From Nitrospiraceae bacterium (lineage in GTDB: Bacteria > Nitrospirota > Nitrospiria > Nitrospirales > Nitrospiraceae): DNA of 64,000 nt. The position numbers and the translations under genes were made by a program. The stretch is from positions 359,737 to 423,736 of the forward strand of contig CAKKRE010000016.1 in assembly GCA_919902505.1 (NCBI GenBank). Direction: 5' to 3'. Positions 9,108-18,023 of this stretch are shown here, in pieces (positions within the stretch are counted from its first letter, which is position 1; each line of letters begins with the position of its first letter). The notes under the pieces were generated by a model, which saw only the letters and a program-made list of their open reading frames with translations, was not told the origin of the DNA and did not search any database.

Positions 9108-10055
9108 TCAACGCTTGAGCACGACATCACGCACAACCTTTCCGCTCGGGCCGAATGGCTTTTGCGGCTTGCCGTTTAATTCCGCGCGAACGCCTCCGGC
9201 ATTGCCGAGTGTCACCGTAAACTGATCCTGCGCCTTCCATTGAGCCTTTTCACCAGGACGCAGCAACGCCTCCTGAGGACTACCGGAATCGACCTGCACC
9301 ACGACCCAACTCAACTCGGTGGCATCAAGATCGAGCACGAGCGGACCTTCTGGCCCGGCGGGACCATCAACAGACAGCCCTGCCAGAGGACCATCGGATC
9401 CGGCGAAGGAGGAAGGTTGAGCGGCCACCTGTTCCGGCTGAACCGGCATCGGTTTGACCGGAGGAGCGGGAGGAGGCGGCACTGCAGCGGCTACTTTTTC
9501 CTGCGCAGGCTTGGGGGGAACCGCCGCGGGTCCAGCCGGTTTCGTCACCGGCGGCGCGATGGGAGGCGGAAGTTCCAAGCCCTGGCGCGGCGCCTCGCGT
9601 GCATCCTTGGCAAACGGCGCACTTTTCTTACTGGTGGGCGGCTGGTCCGATCCGGAGCGCCTGACCAAGGTAGAGGACTGTTCTCGACTGAGCAAAAACA
9701 CCAGCGTCGCAATCGCCACGGCGATCGCAATCCCCACGGCTTTACGGTTGGCTTTGCGGCGCCGCTCCTCTTCTACCTGCCGCTGCCTCAGCCGTTCCCG
9801 CTCACCCTGTTTTTCATAGAATGCACCGGCGGACTGCACAAACCGATGGATGGCATCTTCTTCATCGAGCCCCAACGATCGCGCATAGGAGCGCACAAAG
9901 CCGCGCGCGAAGACTTGGTCTGGCAACTTGGCGAAATTTCCCTCTTCGAGCGCTTTGACGAAATCCGTGCGAATCCTGGTCTTCGAGGCCACCTCATCGA
10001 CCGTCAGGCCTTTCGTCTCACGCACCTGCCGAAAAAATTCACCCACTGATTCCAT
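9108..10055 (-). CDS. rodZ: RodZ-like cytoskeletal/morphogenesis protein
   Basis: 315 residues. Residues 1-75 form a Cro-like helix-turn-helix domain (VRETKGLTVDEVASKT, then ARGFVRSYARSLGLDE), the RodZ hallmark that binds MreB. A basic, charged stretch precedes one membrane helix at about 106-122. A long Pro/Ala-rich periplasmic linker (about 140-230) leads to a C-terminal DUF4115 domain (TELSWVVVQVDSG). RodZ ties MreB filaments to the cell-wall elongation machinery in rod-shaped cells. It is the last gene of the Tol-Pal/mutL cluster, 9 bp after the TPR lipoprotein gene. Similar HTH-TM proteins with other roles exist, but the architecture matches well. Confidence 0.87.
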   Translation of the reverse strand: MESVGEFFRQVRETKGLTVDEVASKTRIRTDFVKALEEGNFAKLPDQVFARGFVRSYARSLGLDEEDAIHRFVQSAGAFYEKQGERERLRQRQVEEERRRKANRKAVGIAIAVAIATLVFLLSREQSSTLVRRSGSDQPPTSKKSAPFAKDAREAPRQGLELPPPIAPPVTKPAGPAAVPPKPAQEKVAAAVPPPPAPPVKPMPVQPEQVAAQPSSFAGSDGPLAGLSVDGPAGPEGPLVLDLDATELSWVVVQVDSGSPQEALLRPGEKAQWKAQDQFTVTLGNAGGVRAELNGKPQKPFGPSGKVVRDVVLKR

Positions 10056-10064
10056 GATATCCGC

Positions 10065-10766
10065 CTATGGTTTGAGCTGACCGAGGAGTTCCTGCGCCGC
10101 AGCTGTCTGTTCTCCGCCCTTGTCTAAGTTTGAGACCTTTGCGAGAGCCTCACGCGCCCGCACATCGAATCCGAGTTTGTGATACACGCGCGCCAACTCC
10201 AACTGAAGCATGGCGGGAGGGACGTTCGGCGGCGTGACGGTCGTCGCGTCTTCCAACACTTCCATGGCCCCCTGTAGATCGCCTTCGTGCATCAAGGCTT
10301 TCCCCAAGTGGAAGCGTGCCAGATCCGGTGTCGGATAGAGCGGATTACTGAGCGCCTGTCGATACGCCGCAATGGCTTCTTTCCATCGATCCTGATTGGC
10401 CAGCACCTGCCCGAGGTAGGTGTTCGCCTCGGCATAATCACCGTCGATACGAATCGCCTCACGGAAAGATTCCTCGGCCAGCTTGAACCGCCCCTGCGAG
10501 GAGTAAATATGTCCCAAGCCGTAGTGCGCTTCCTTATTGTCGGAGTTGAGCTTCACCGCCTTCTGAAACGACACATAGGCCTGCTGTTGATCGGAACTGA
10601 GCCGGGCGACCCCTTCCTGATAGAACCCTTTCGACTTGCGCAGGTTCTCTTCGTTGGCGCACCCGCTCAGCACACACAAGCCCAGCAGCAACACCAACCA
10701 GCGTGACCTTGTGTCGATACAAACGGTGTACGCGGCGCGATCCTGCTCGCGGCGAGTTGTCATCAT
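10065..10766 (-). CDS. TPR-repeat lipoprotein (PilF/NlpI-like)
   Basis: 233 residues. A membrane-spanning signal ends in VLSGC (Cys36). Four to five tetratricopeptide repeats follow (AHYGLGHIYSSQGRFKLAEESF, ANTYLGQVLANQDRWKEAIAAY and so on, about residues 45-225). Such lipoproteins hold together envelope complexes, for example type IV pilus secretin assembly or peptidoglycan enzymes; the partner here cannot be deduced. The start overlaps the stop of the upstream kinase gene (ATGA), so translation is coupled. ATG at 10763 is an alternative start one codon downstream. Confidence 0.83.
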   Translation of the reverse strand: MMTTRREQDRAAYTVCIDTRSRWLVLLLGLCVLSGCANEENLRKSKGFYQEGVARLSSDQQQAYVSFQKAVKLNSDNKEAHYGLGHIYSSQGRFKLAEESFREAIRIDGDYAEANTYLGQVLANQDRWKEAIAAYRQALSNPLYPTPDLARFHLGKALMHEGDLQGAMEVLEDATTVTPPNVPPAMLQLELARVYHKLGFDVRAREALAKVSNLDKGGEQTAAAQELLGQLKP

Positions 10767-11680
10767 ACCTCAATGTCCTCAAAGTGAGTGAGACGCTTGA
10801 ATTCTTTGAAACGCGCCTCAATCTCTTTGTAATCCAGGATCCTCAATCGGTCAAGGCTAAAGGCTTCTACTGTAAACGAGGCCATGACGCTGCCGAAGAT
10901 GATGGCTTGGCGCATCGCCTCGGGGGAGCGGTTTCCCGTCGCGGCCAGATAACCGAGGAATCCTCCGGCAAACGTGTCGCCCGCACCGGTAGGATCTCTC
11001 ACATCGTCCAGCGGGAACGCCGGCGCCCCGAAGACTTGCTTGTCGTTGAACATCAAGACGCCATATTCACCGCGTTTGACGATCAAGTGCTTGGGGCCTC
11101 GCGCGAGAATCTTCTTGGCGACCTTGACGAGATTCGTGTCCTCTCCCAGGGCCCGCGCCTCGCCGTCGTTGATGATGAGAATGTCGATGTGTTGCAGCAC
11201 ATTCCAGAGTGCGTCACGCTTGCCGTTGATCCAGAAGTTCATCGTGTCGCAGGCGACCAGCGCAGGACGTTTCACCTGCTGCAAGACATCCAGCTGCAGA
11301 TTCGGGTCGATGTTGCCCAGAAAGAGGACATCCGGCGAACTGTACTGAGCGGGAATCTTGGGGCGAAACGTCTCAAACACGTTCAAGCGGGTATCGAGCG
11401 TCTGCGCTTCGTTCAATTGGTGCGAGTAGGCCCCTTTCCAGCGGAACGTGGCACCCGGTCGCCGTTCCAATCCCGTCAGATCGATCTTCCGGCTCTTCAG
11501 GAACGCCACGTGTTGCTCCGGAAAATCTTCCCCGACGACCGCAATTAGATCGACCGAGGTGAAGTAACTCGCGGCCGTCGAAAAGTACGTCGCCGATCCC
11601 CCGAGCACTTCGGTGACCTCACCGAACGGCGTTTTGACAGTATCCAGCGCCACCGATCCCACGACCAATAATTTACCCAT
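10763..11680 (-). CDS. PfkB-family sugar/nucleoside kinase
   Basis: 305 residues of ribokinase fold. The N-terminal VVGSVALDTVKTPFG and LGGSATYFSTAASYF substrate-lid segment lead to the C-terminal signature DPTGAGDTFAGGF, which holds the catalytic Asp and the anion hole. The protein phosphorylates a sugar or nucleoside with ATP in the cytoplasm. Its position directly after mtnP (3-bp gap) suggests a link to nucleoside or methylthioribose salvage, such as an adenosine-kinase-like role, but the substrate is not shown by the sequence. Confidence 0.88.
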   Translation of the reverse strand: MGKLLVVGSVALDTVKTPFGEVTEVLGGSATYFSTAASYFTSVDLIAVVGEDFPEQHVAFLKSRKIDLTGLERRPGATFRWKGAYSHQLNEAQTLDTRLNVFETFRPKIPAQYSSPDVLFLGNIDPNLQLDVLQQVKRPALVACDTMNFWINGKRDALWNVLQHIDILIINDGEARALGEDTNLVKVAKKILARGPKHLIVKRGEYGVLMFNDKQVFGAPAFPLDDVRDPTGAGDTFAGGFLGYLAATGNRSPEAMRQAIIFGSVMASFTVEAFSLDRLRILDYKEIEARFKEFKRLTHFEDIEV

Positions 11681-11683
11681 GCC

Positions 11684-12583
11684 TCACCGTTTTCCTTTCC
11701 GCGTCCGCACCGAGGGAGCAATCAATAAGTTGAGCCGTCGCTTCGCCGTGGCAGAGATGCAATCCGGCACAGTCACGACGGCGGTCCGAAGCGCCTGATG
11801 ACAGACACAAGTCCGGTCCGGCGCCAACTTGGGCACCGCCGCCTTCAACAGTTGTTTAGCCAGCGCGACATTCTTATGCAGCGTGGCCAGAATGGCCTCG
11901 ACCGTGACGGCCTCTTCGGTGTCATGCCAGCAGTCATAATCCGTCGCGAGCGCAACGGTCGCGTAACAAAGTTCTGCTTCGCGGGCCAGTTTGGCTTCCG
12001 GCATGTTGGTCATGCCGATGACATCCACCCCCCACTGGCGATACAACCGGGACTCCGCCTTGGTAGAAAACTGGGGGCCTTCCATACACACGTAGGTACC
12101 GCCGCGTTGAAGCCGCGCCCCCACGGCTCGCCCTGCCTGCTCCAACACATCCGCCACCGACGAACAGACCGGCTCACCGAACCCGACATGCGCCACCATG
12201 CCCTCGTCGAAAAACGTCGACACTCTGCGTTTCGTCAGATCGATGAACTGATCCGGCAACACCACGTCGCCGGGACGGATGGATTCCTTCATGCTGCCGA
12301 CGGCGCTGACCGAAATCACTTGTGTCACCCCGAGCGATTTCAACGCATAGATATTGGCGCGATAGTTGATGCTGCTGGGACTGAGCCGGTGCCCCCGCCC
12401 ATGCCGGGAGAGAAACGCAACCCGGATGCCCCCCAACACCCCGACCCGAATGGCATCTGACGGCGCACCGAACGGGGTTCGAACGCGCACCTCCCGAACT
12501 CGCTCCAGTCCTTCAATGTCGTACAACCCACTGCCACCGATAATACCGATTGCGGCCTGCCCGGCCTTCTTTGATTCAGTCAT
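11684..12583 (-). CDS. mtnP: S-methyl-5'-thioadenosine phosphorylase
   Basis: 299 residues from ATG at 12583, which overlaps the miaA stop in an ATGA junction; longer starts would run into miaA without cause. IGIIGGSGLYDIEGL opens the Rossmann-like core; RHGRGHRLSPSSINYRANI and CMEGPQFSTKAESR form the phosphate and substrate site, and GMTNMPEAKLAREAE carries the base-binding region. The family cleaves methylthioadenosine with phosphate to adenine and methylthioribose-1-phosphate, recycling the by-product of polyamine and homoserine-lactone synthesis. The C-terminal 30 residues are basic and extend past the usual end. Confidence 0.93.
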   Translation of the reverse strand: MTESKKAGQAAIGIIGGSGLYDIEGLERVREVRVRTPFGAPSDAIRVGVLGGIRVAFLSRHGRGHRLSPSSINYRANIYALKSLGVTQVISVSAVGSMKESIRPGDVVLPDQFIDLTKRRVSTFFDEGMVAHVGFGEPVCSSVADVLEQAGRAVGARLQRGGTYVCMEGPQFSTKAESRLYRQWGVDVIGMTNMPEAKLAREAELCYATVALATDYDCWHDTEEAVTVEAILATLHKNVALAKQLLKAAVPKLAPDRTCVCHQALRTAVVTVPDCISATAKRRLNLLIAPSVRTRKGKR

Positions 12584-13611
12584 GCGGTCGATTCCTGTTC
12601 CATGATAAGCGACGGACACGGCATCCCGGCCGGCCGTCGAGGTGCTAGATCCTGTACAAACGAACGAATCATCTCCAGCAGACGCCCGGCCACATCCTCC
12701 GAACAATCCTGCTCAGTGAGCTCACACCAGCGCAAGCCGGGCTCCTTCCGAAACCATGTCAACTGACGCTTGGCGAAATGTCTGGTATCACGCTTCAACA
12801 GGCGGAGCGCCTCAGCCCGGTCGTATTCGCCGGCCAGATAGCCGGCAACCTGCTGATACCCCAGCCCCTTCATCGCACCCAACTCCCGCCCATACCCGTC
12901 GGCCAGAAGCCGTTCGGTTTCCTCCACCACGCCTCGCGCAAACATCGACTCGACCCGGTCGTCGATTCGGCGGTAGAGCTGCGCGCGATCCCGATTCAGA
13001 CCGATGAGGAGCACCGAAAACTCCTGCTCGGCGAAACGATGCTGCCGCTGCACATCCGACAGACGCTGTCCGGACAGATGATGAACTTCGAGCGCCCGCA
13101 CGATTTTGACTTCGTCGTGGGGATGGAGCCGCGCGGCCGATTCGGGATCGACACGCGTCAATTCACCGTGCAAGAAATAGCCGCCCTGCGCGCGGGCCTC
13201 CTGCAACAAGGACGCTCGATAGGCCTGATCCGCGCGCGGGGCATCGCACAATCCATGCATCAGCGTCCGAACGTACAGTCCTGTGCCACCGACGATCAAC
13301 GGCAACCGGCCGGCGCCATACAGCCGCTGAACTTCCTGCAGCGCCAGCCGGCGATACTGCCCGGCGTTAAACGGCTCGTCGGGGTCGACCAGATCGATGA
13401 GGCGATGCGGCACGCCCTGTCGCTGCTCCGGCGTCGGCTTGTCGGTCGCAATGTCCATCCCGCGATAGACCTGGCGCGAATCTGCCGTCAGCACATCCGT
13501 ATCCAGCGCATGCGCCAGCCGAAGGCCGATCTCGCTCTTTCCCACCGCCGTCGGCCCGACCAGCAGCACCAGGGGCCGCGACGCTCGCTGCGATTCCGAC
13601 AGTCGCACCAT
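12580..13611 (-). CDS. miaA: tRNA dimethylallyltransferase
   Basis: 343 residues from ATG at 13611, preceded by AAAAGGGAG and lying 17 bp after mutL; an upstream in-frame start would overlap mutL. The P-loop is GPTAVGKSE, followed by DSRQVYRGMDIATDKP, IVGGTGLYVRTL and TRHFAKRQLTWFRK, all diagnostic for MiaA. It adds a dimethylallyl group to A37 of tRNAs reading U-starting codons. The C-terminal extension of about 25 residues is longer than usual. The mutL-miaA order is common in bacteria. Confidence 0.96.
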   Translation of the reverse strand: MVRLSESQRASRPLVLLVGPTAVGKSEIGLRLAHALDTDVLTADSRQVYRGMDIATDKPTPEQRQGVPHRLIDLVDPDEPFNAGQYRRLALQEVQRLYGAGRLPLIVGGTGLYVRTLMHGLCDAPRADQAYRASLLQEARAQGGYFLHGELTRVDPESAARLHPHDEVKIVRALEVHHLSGQRLSDVQRQHRFAEQEFSVLLIGLNRDRAQLYRRIDDRVESMFARGVVEETERLLADGYGRELGAMKGLGYQQVAGYLAGEYDRAEALRLLKRDTRHFAKRQLTWFRKEPGLRWCELTEQDCSEDVAGRLLEMIRSFVQDLAPRRPAGMPCPSLIMEQESTA

Positions 13612-13628
13612 CCCCGGACTCCCTTTTC

Positions 13629-15428
13629 CTAGGCACGATCGAACAGACGAGCCAGTTCGTCGCCCGAGAGACGGAACGCCACGCGGCGGCCGTGCGGACA
13701 GGTCATGATCGACCCCTCGGCCACCCAATCCTGCGCCAGTTGCCTGATCTCGGGAAGCGCCATCGCCCGGCCCGCCCGAACAGCTCCGTGGCAAGCCAAT
13801 GATGCAAGGATGGGCTTCACCTTCGTATCCAGCGAGGAAATCGAATCCCACTGCTCAAGATCGTCAATCAAATCTTGAACCAGCGCGGCCAGGTCAGGAT
13901 GGCCCAACATCAGCGGCAGACTGCGGATTAAGAAGGAGGAGGGCCCGAATGGTTCGATGAGCAGCCCGAGTCGTTCCAGTTCCGCCAGATGGCGCTGAAG
14001 AATGAGGGCTTGTTGAACGGGCAACTCCAACGGTTCCGGCAACAGCAGCGGCTGGGACGGCAAGCTCTTGCCCTGCCAGGCTCGCAATAGTCGCTCAAAT
14101 AAGACCCGCTCGTGGGCCGTATGTTGATCGATCACCTGGAGTTCGTCGCCCGCTTGCGCAATCACATAGGTGCGGTGCATCTGGCCGAGCGGAACAATCT
14201 CCACGGCCTCGTCCGATTGATAAGGAGTGGCCCCCTCCCCGACAAACGAGGTTTGGCTCTCAGCTGAGGGAGTCGGCTGAACAGGCACGTTCACGCGTGC
14301 GAATGATGGATATGACAGGGTTGCCGGCCCGACGCCGGTTTCCTCGACGGGAGTCGCAGCATTCGATACCCCATTACCGTCCGGATGCGCGTGAGCGGCC
14401 CCCGCCAGCGACGATTCGACGTGGGCGCGACCAAGGGTATGGCGCACAGCAGAACGAACCAGCTGGTGGATCTGCTCGTTATCGGCAAACCGGACCTCTC
14501 GTTTAGTCGGATGTACGTTGACATCGACCCGCTGGGGCTCGACATCGAGGAAGAGCACGAACAGCGGAGCATGGCCCTTGGCGAGAAACGAACTGTAGCC
14601 ATCCACAACCGCATGTTGCACGGTGCTGTTTTTGATCGGCCTGCGATTGACGAAGAGTTCCTGCGGCGTCCGCCCGGCGCGGGCCCGCACCGGATCGATG
14701 ATGAAGCCCTTCAGGCACAGGCCGTGCTGCTGAACATCGACGGCCAGCGCACGGTCACCGAATGCGGCGCGATACACCTGCAGCACACGATCGCGAGGCG
14801 AAGACACGACCGGCAGCGCGAAGACCTCATAGCCGTTATGAATCAACCGCACGTGCACCTGCGGCGACGCTAACGCAGCCTGTTGCACCACATGGCTGAT
14901 ATGGGAAAACTCTGTCGTGGTCGATTTAAGAAATTTCCGACGGGCGGGCGTATTGTAGAAGAGCTCCGAGACCTCGATGGATGTCCCGGGAATCGCCGCG
15001 GCATCCTCGACCCGCGTGATGGTCCCCGCCGTGAGCCAGAGCTGCGTGCCCACCTGTTCCTGCCTGGACAGTGTCGTGAGCCGGACTTTCGATACGGCTG
15101 CGATGCTGGGCAACGCCTCCCCGCGAAAGCCCATGGTGCGAATGGCGCCAAGCTGCTGATCCGACTGTAACTTACTGGTGGCGTGCCGCTCAAACGCGAG
15201 AGAGGCATCGCGGCGGGACATGCCCTCGCCGTCGTCGGTGACACGAATCAGTCCGAGGCCCCCGTCTTTGACCTCGATGGTGATCGTGCTGCTGCCGGCG
15301 TCCAGGCTGTTTTCAACAAGCTCTTTTACGACCGCAGCCGGACGCTCGACTACCTCCCCTGCCGCAATGCGGCCGATGACATCGCTTGCCAAAACCTGAA
15401 TCTTTCCCACACTACTCGCTATGTCCAT
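13629..15428 (-). CDS. mutL: DNA mismatch repair protein MutL, endonuclease type
   Basis: 599 residues. The N-terminal GHKL ATPase shows VIGRIAAGEVVERPA, ELVENSLDAG, TDDGEGM and GFRGEALPSI. The C-terminal domain carries DQHTAHERVLFERL, matching the DQHA(x)2E(x)4E endonuclease motif with Thr for Ala, plus SLACHGAVRAG and CPHGRR, the accessory zinc-site motifs. This is the nicking type of MutL found where methyl-directed MutH is absent. It links MutS mismatch recognition to strand cleavage. It follows the Tol-Pal genes by 72 bp and sits upstream of miaA. Confidence 0.96.
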   Translation of the reverse strand: MDIASSVGKIQVLASDVIGRIAAGEVVERPAAVVKELVENSLDAGSSTITIEVKDGGLGLIRVTDDGEGMSRRDASLAFERHATSKLQSDQQLGAIRTMGFRGEALPSIAAVSKVRLTTLSRQEQVGTQLWLTAGTITRVEDAAAIPGTSIEVSELFYNTPARRKFLKSTTTEFSHISHVVQQAALASPQVHVRLIHNGYEVFALPVVSSPRDRVLQVYRAAFGDRALAVDVQQHGLCLKGFIIDPVRARAGRTPQELFVNRRPIKNSTVQHAVVDGYSSFLAKGHAPLFVLFLDVEPQRVDVNVHPTKREVRFADNEQIHQLVRSAVRHTLGRAHVESSLAGAAHAHPDGNGVSNAATPVEETGVGPATLSYPSFARVNVPVQPTPSAESQTSFVGEGATPYQSDEAVEIVPLGQMHRTYVIAQAGDELQVIDQHTAHERVLFERLLRAWQGKSLPSQPLLLPEPLELPVQQALILQRHLAELERLGLLIEPFGPSSFLIRSLPLMLGHPDLAALVQDLIDDLEQWDSISSLDTKVKPILASLACHGAVRAGRAMALPEIRQLAQDWVAEGSIMTCPHGRRVAFRLSGDELARLFDRA

Positions 15429-15500
15429 GGGAAGAAACGCTCCCTGAGGTTCGAACCGGGGATGAGTAGATGGAGAGAGGACCGTGCAGCAGGCCCAAGG

Positions 15501-16280
15501 TCATCGAATTTCGGCCATTTTCGCTTTCGCGAGCTTGGCTTCATCCGACGTCGAATATTCCTCGATGACCCGCTTCAGATATTTGCGCGATTTTGCAGTG
15601 TCGCCGGTTTCCGCGGCAGACAAGCCCAGCTTGAAAAGCGCGGCAGGCACCTTTTCATTGCCTGCATACTCGTTCACCACGTGCTCGAACGACTGCATCG
15701 CCCGAATATAATCCTTCTGGCCGTAGTACGATTCTCCGAGCCAATAGTGCGCGTTCGGCGTCAGCGAGGTCGAGGGGAAATCCTTGATGAACCGCTGAAA
15801 TCCGCTCACCGCGAGATCGAACTTGCCGTTGAGGTAGTCGTTATAGGCGAGATTGAAGGCCGAGGTCGGCGTAATGGACGGCACCCCTGGCATGATGGTC
15901 GCCGGCTCAATGGGCCCCGACGGCTTCGAGACACGCGCCTGACGATTGGCTTCGGCAAGCGCAAGGTCCGATCGAATAGAGGCCGCTTGGGCCAGTTGAG
16001 TTTCTTCAATCTTGGCCAGACGTCCCTCGAGCTTCTGAAGACGGGCCAACGCATCGTCGAGCCGCAGCTTCCCGCCCTCCGGCTCCCGAACGCGTTCGAG
16101 CGACTCCAGTCGACGCTGCATCGCCTCGAATCGCTTCTGTTCCTGATCCTGCGTCCGGGCGATGATCGAGACCTGATCCCGGATCTCCAGGAAATCGGCG
16201 TGTTTCGCGCACCCTGCCAACACCAGTCCGCAGGTCAGCCCCGCCCCTACCTGCAATGCCTCCACGAATCGGAGCTTCAT
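15501..16280 (-). CDS. cpoB: Tol-Pal coordinator CpoB/YbgF
   Basis: 259 residues. Lipobox LAGC (Cys24) instead of the plain signal peptide of E. coli CpoB. A coiled coil covers about residues 30-115, and the C-terminal half is a TPR domain (AFNLAYNDYLNGKFDLAVSGF, then HYWLGESYYGQKDYIRAMQSF). CpoB coordinates outer-membrane constriction by Tol with PBP1B activity at division. It lies 2 bp from a longer paralogue, so it is part of the Tol-Pal operon. Confidence 0.88.
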   Translation of the reverse strand: MKLRFVEALQVGAGLTCGLVLAGCAKHADFLEIRDQVSIIARTQDQEQKRFEAMQRRLESLERVREPEGGKLRLDDALARLQKLEGRLAKIEETQLAQAASIRSDLALAEANRQARVSKPSGPIEPATIMPGVPSITPTSAFNLAYNDYLNGKFDLAVSGFQRFIKDFPSTSLTPNAHYWLGESYYGQKDYIRAMQSFEHVVNEYAGNEKVPAALFKLGLSAAETGDTAKSRKYLKRVIEEYSTSDEAKLAKAKMAEIR

Positions 16281-16282
16281 CG

Positions 16283-17959
16283 TTAGTGCAACTCCTTTAG
16301 TTGATTCAGTTTGTCCATCGCCTTATTGGCTTCCGGAGATTTTGGATACAGGTCGATGACCTGCTTGAGCGCCGAGGCGGCTTTCTTTCGATCTTTGAGC
16401 GCCAGATAGGCATAGCCCTTCTTCAGCAGCGCAGCCGGCACTTTTTCGCTGGCGGGATGATTCAACTGCACTTGATCGTAGGCATCGATGGCACGCGAAA
16501 AATCCTTCTTTCCGTAATAGGACTCGCCCAGCCAGAACCGCGCATTGGGAGCCAGATCCGAGTGGGGATGTTGCAGGAGAAATTCCGCGAAGCCCTGGCG
16601 CGCGCCCTCCAAATCACCGTCCTTAAACCGGGTCAGCGTCCGCTCGTACGACTCGCGATCCGCCATCAGGGCGGCGCTACGATTTTCGGAGTGGGAGATC
16701 GAGCCGCTCGACGGAACAGGGGATGGCACGGGCGGCGGAACCGCTTCCGGCGGCGGCATCGCCTGCGTCTGCGCAAGCGGCGCGACTTCGGCCGCGGCCG
16801 GCACCTGCTCGGCCCGTTGCGACCCGCTCACGCGCAAGGCCGACAGATGCTGCTCCACTTGCTTCAAGAACGTATGTTGATTCTCCAAATTCTTGTCGAG
16901 AGTCTGGATTTGCGCCTGCACATGGGTCAGTTCACGGGTCGTTTCGTCAATGCGGCGCTCATGGTCATCCTCACGGGACACGAATTTTCCGCCGGCATTT
17001 TCCAACGCCTTCGCCACCGAAGACACGCTCCGGTTCACTTCGTTCAAATGCTCCCCCGTCACCCTGTTGTCCGCCTCAATTTTGGCGGTCAACGCATCCG
17101 TTCGTTTATTCAACGCCACCGTGTCTTGTTCCAGCGACGCGGCCAGATGCTTCACGGCTTGATCCTGCTGCACCGCGCGCTCACCCAGGCTTCCCAACGC
17201 CTGTCTAAAATCCACCAGCGCCTGGTTGAACTTGGAGATCTGGTCCGCCAAGCTCTTGTTCTGTGCATCGAGGTGCGCGACGTTCTGGGACCGCGCCTCA
17301 AGACCGTGCAACGCTTTCTGCTGTTCCTCCAGACGGGTGTCGACCTTTTGAGCGAACACTGTCGTGGTCTTTTGCATCGCATCCAGCACATTCTTTTGAA
17401 TGGCATCGATATGGGCGGTGACTTGATCCAATCGCGACGTGACCCCCGCCAGTTCGGCCCGATTCCGGTCGCGCTCCCCCTTCAGCAAGGCATCCTGATC
17501 GACCAGCTGCTTTTCGACCCAACCCAATCGCTTACTTTCTTCAGCGGAGCGTTTCTCGCCTTCACCGAGTCGTTGATTGACCTTCGAGTCCTGAGAGGCC
17601 AGCTTCGCCAGCAAGTCGTCCTGCCGCGCTTCCAGACTCTGGGTTCGGTGTATGGCCTTATCGACATCGCCGCGCAGGGACGGGATGTCCTGCTCGCGCA
17701 AAGACACGATTTCCTGGTTTTGACGAGCCCTGGTCTGAGCCTGCTCCTCCGTCTGCTGCTTGATTCGGCGCTGCAGTTCACGCTCCGTCTGCTTCAGGTC
17801 GGCCTGCTGCGCCACACATCCCGACAACAGGGCCAACCCAGACGCGACCAGCACGAGCACACCGAGTCGGGCCGGCGCAGCTTTGCCGCCGACCGCTCCG
17901 AGGCGCCCGAATGATGGGTGCGTTACCATTTCACTTCGATATGGCCATCCACTGTCCAT
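16283..17959 (-). CDS. Long YbgF-like lipoprotein with extended coiled coil
   Basis: 558 residues. ATG at 17959 is preceded by AAGGGAG. The lipobox is LLSGC (Cys48), after an unusually long N-region. Residues about 55-380 are almost continuous heptad-type coiled coil rich in Gln, Glu, Asp and Lys. A Pro-rich linker follows, then a C-terminal YbgF TPR domain (SYERTLTRFKDGDLEGA, FWLGESYYGKKDFSRAIDAY) closely resembling the next gene. It is a second, elongated CpoB paralogue between pal and cpoB. The coiled coil could span a large part of the periplasm; its function is inferred from context. Confidence 0.85.
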   Translation of the reverse strand: MDSGWPYRSEMVTHPSFGRLGAVGGKAAPARLGVLVLVASGLALLSGCVAQQADLKQTERELQRRIKQQTEEQAQTRARQNQEIVSLREQDIPSLRGDVDKAIHRTQSLEARQDDLLAKLASQDSKVNQRLGEGEKRSAEESKRLGWVEKQLVDQDALLKGERDRNRAELAGVTSRLDQVTAHIDAIQKNVLDAMQKTTTVFAQKVDTRLEEQQKALHGLEARSQNVAHLDAQNKSLADQISKFNQALVDFRQALGSLGERAVQQDQAVKHLAASLEQDTVALNKRTDALTAKIEADNRVTGEHLNEVNRSVSSVAKALENAGGKFVSREDDHERRIDETTRELTHVQAQIQTLDKNLENQHTFLKQVEQHLSALRVSGSQRAEQVPAAAEVAPLAQTQAMPPPEAVPPPVPSPVPSSGSISHSENRSAALMADRESYERTLTRFKDGDLEGARQGFAEFLLQHPHSDLAPNARFWLGESYYGKKDFSRAIDAYDQVQLNHPASEKVPAALLKKGYAYLALKDRKKAASALKQVIDLYPKSPEANKAMDKLNQLKELH

Positions 17960-18023
17960 GACAGGTCTCCCTTAACCGGCATTGCTCCGGAGAATCATGT
18001 CACATCATCCCTGATCGGAACAG

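Noticed and set aside
8807..9118. Short plus-strand frames between the cytochrome and rodZ
   Set aside because: No ribosome site, no recognisable domain and overlapping frames on both strands.
16301..17914. Very long open frame antisense to the long ybgF paralogue
   Set aside because: High GC at third positions leaves the complementary frame open; the sense protein has a lipobox, coiled coil and TPR domain.
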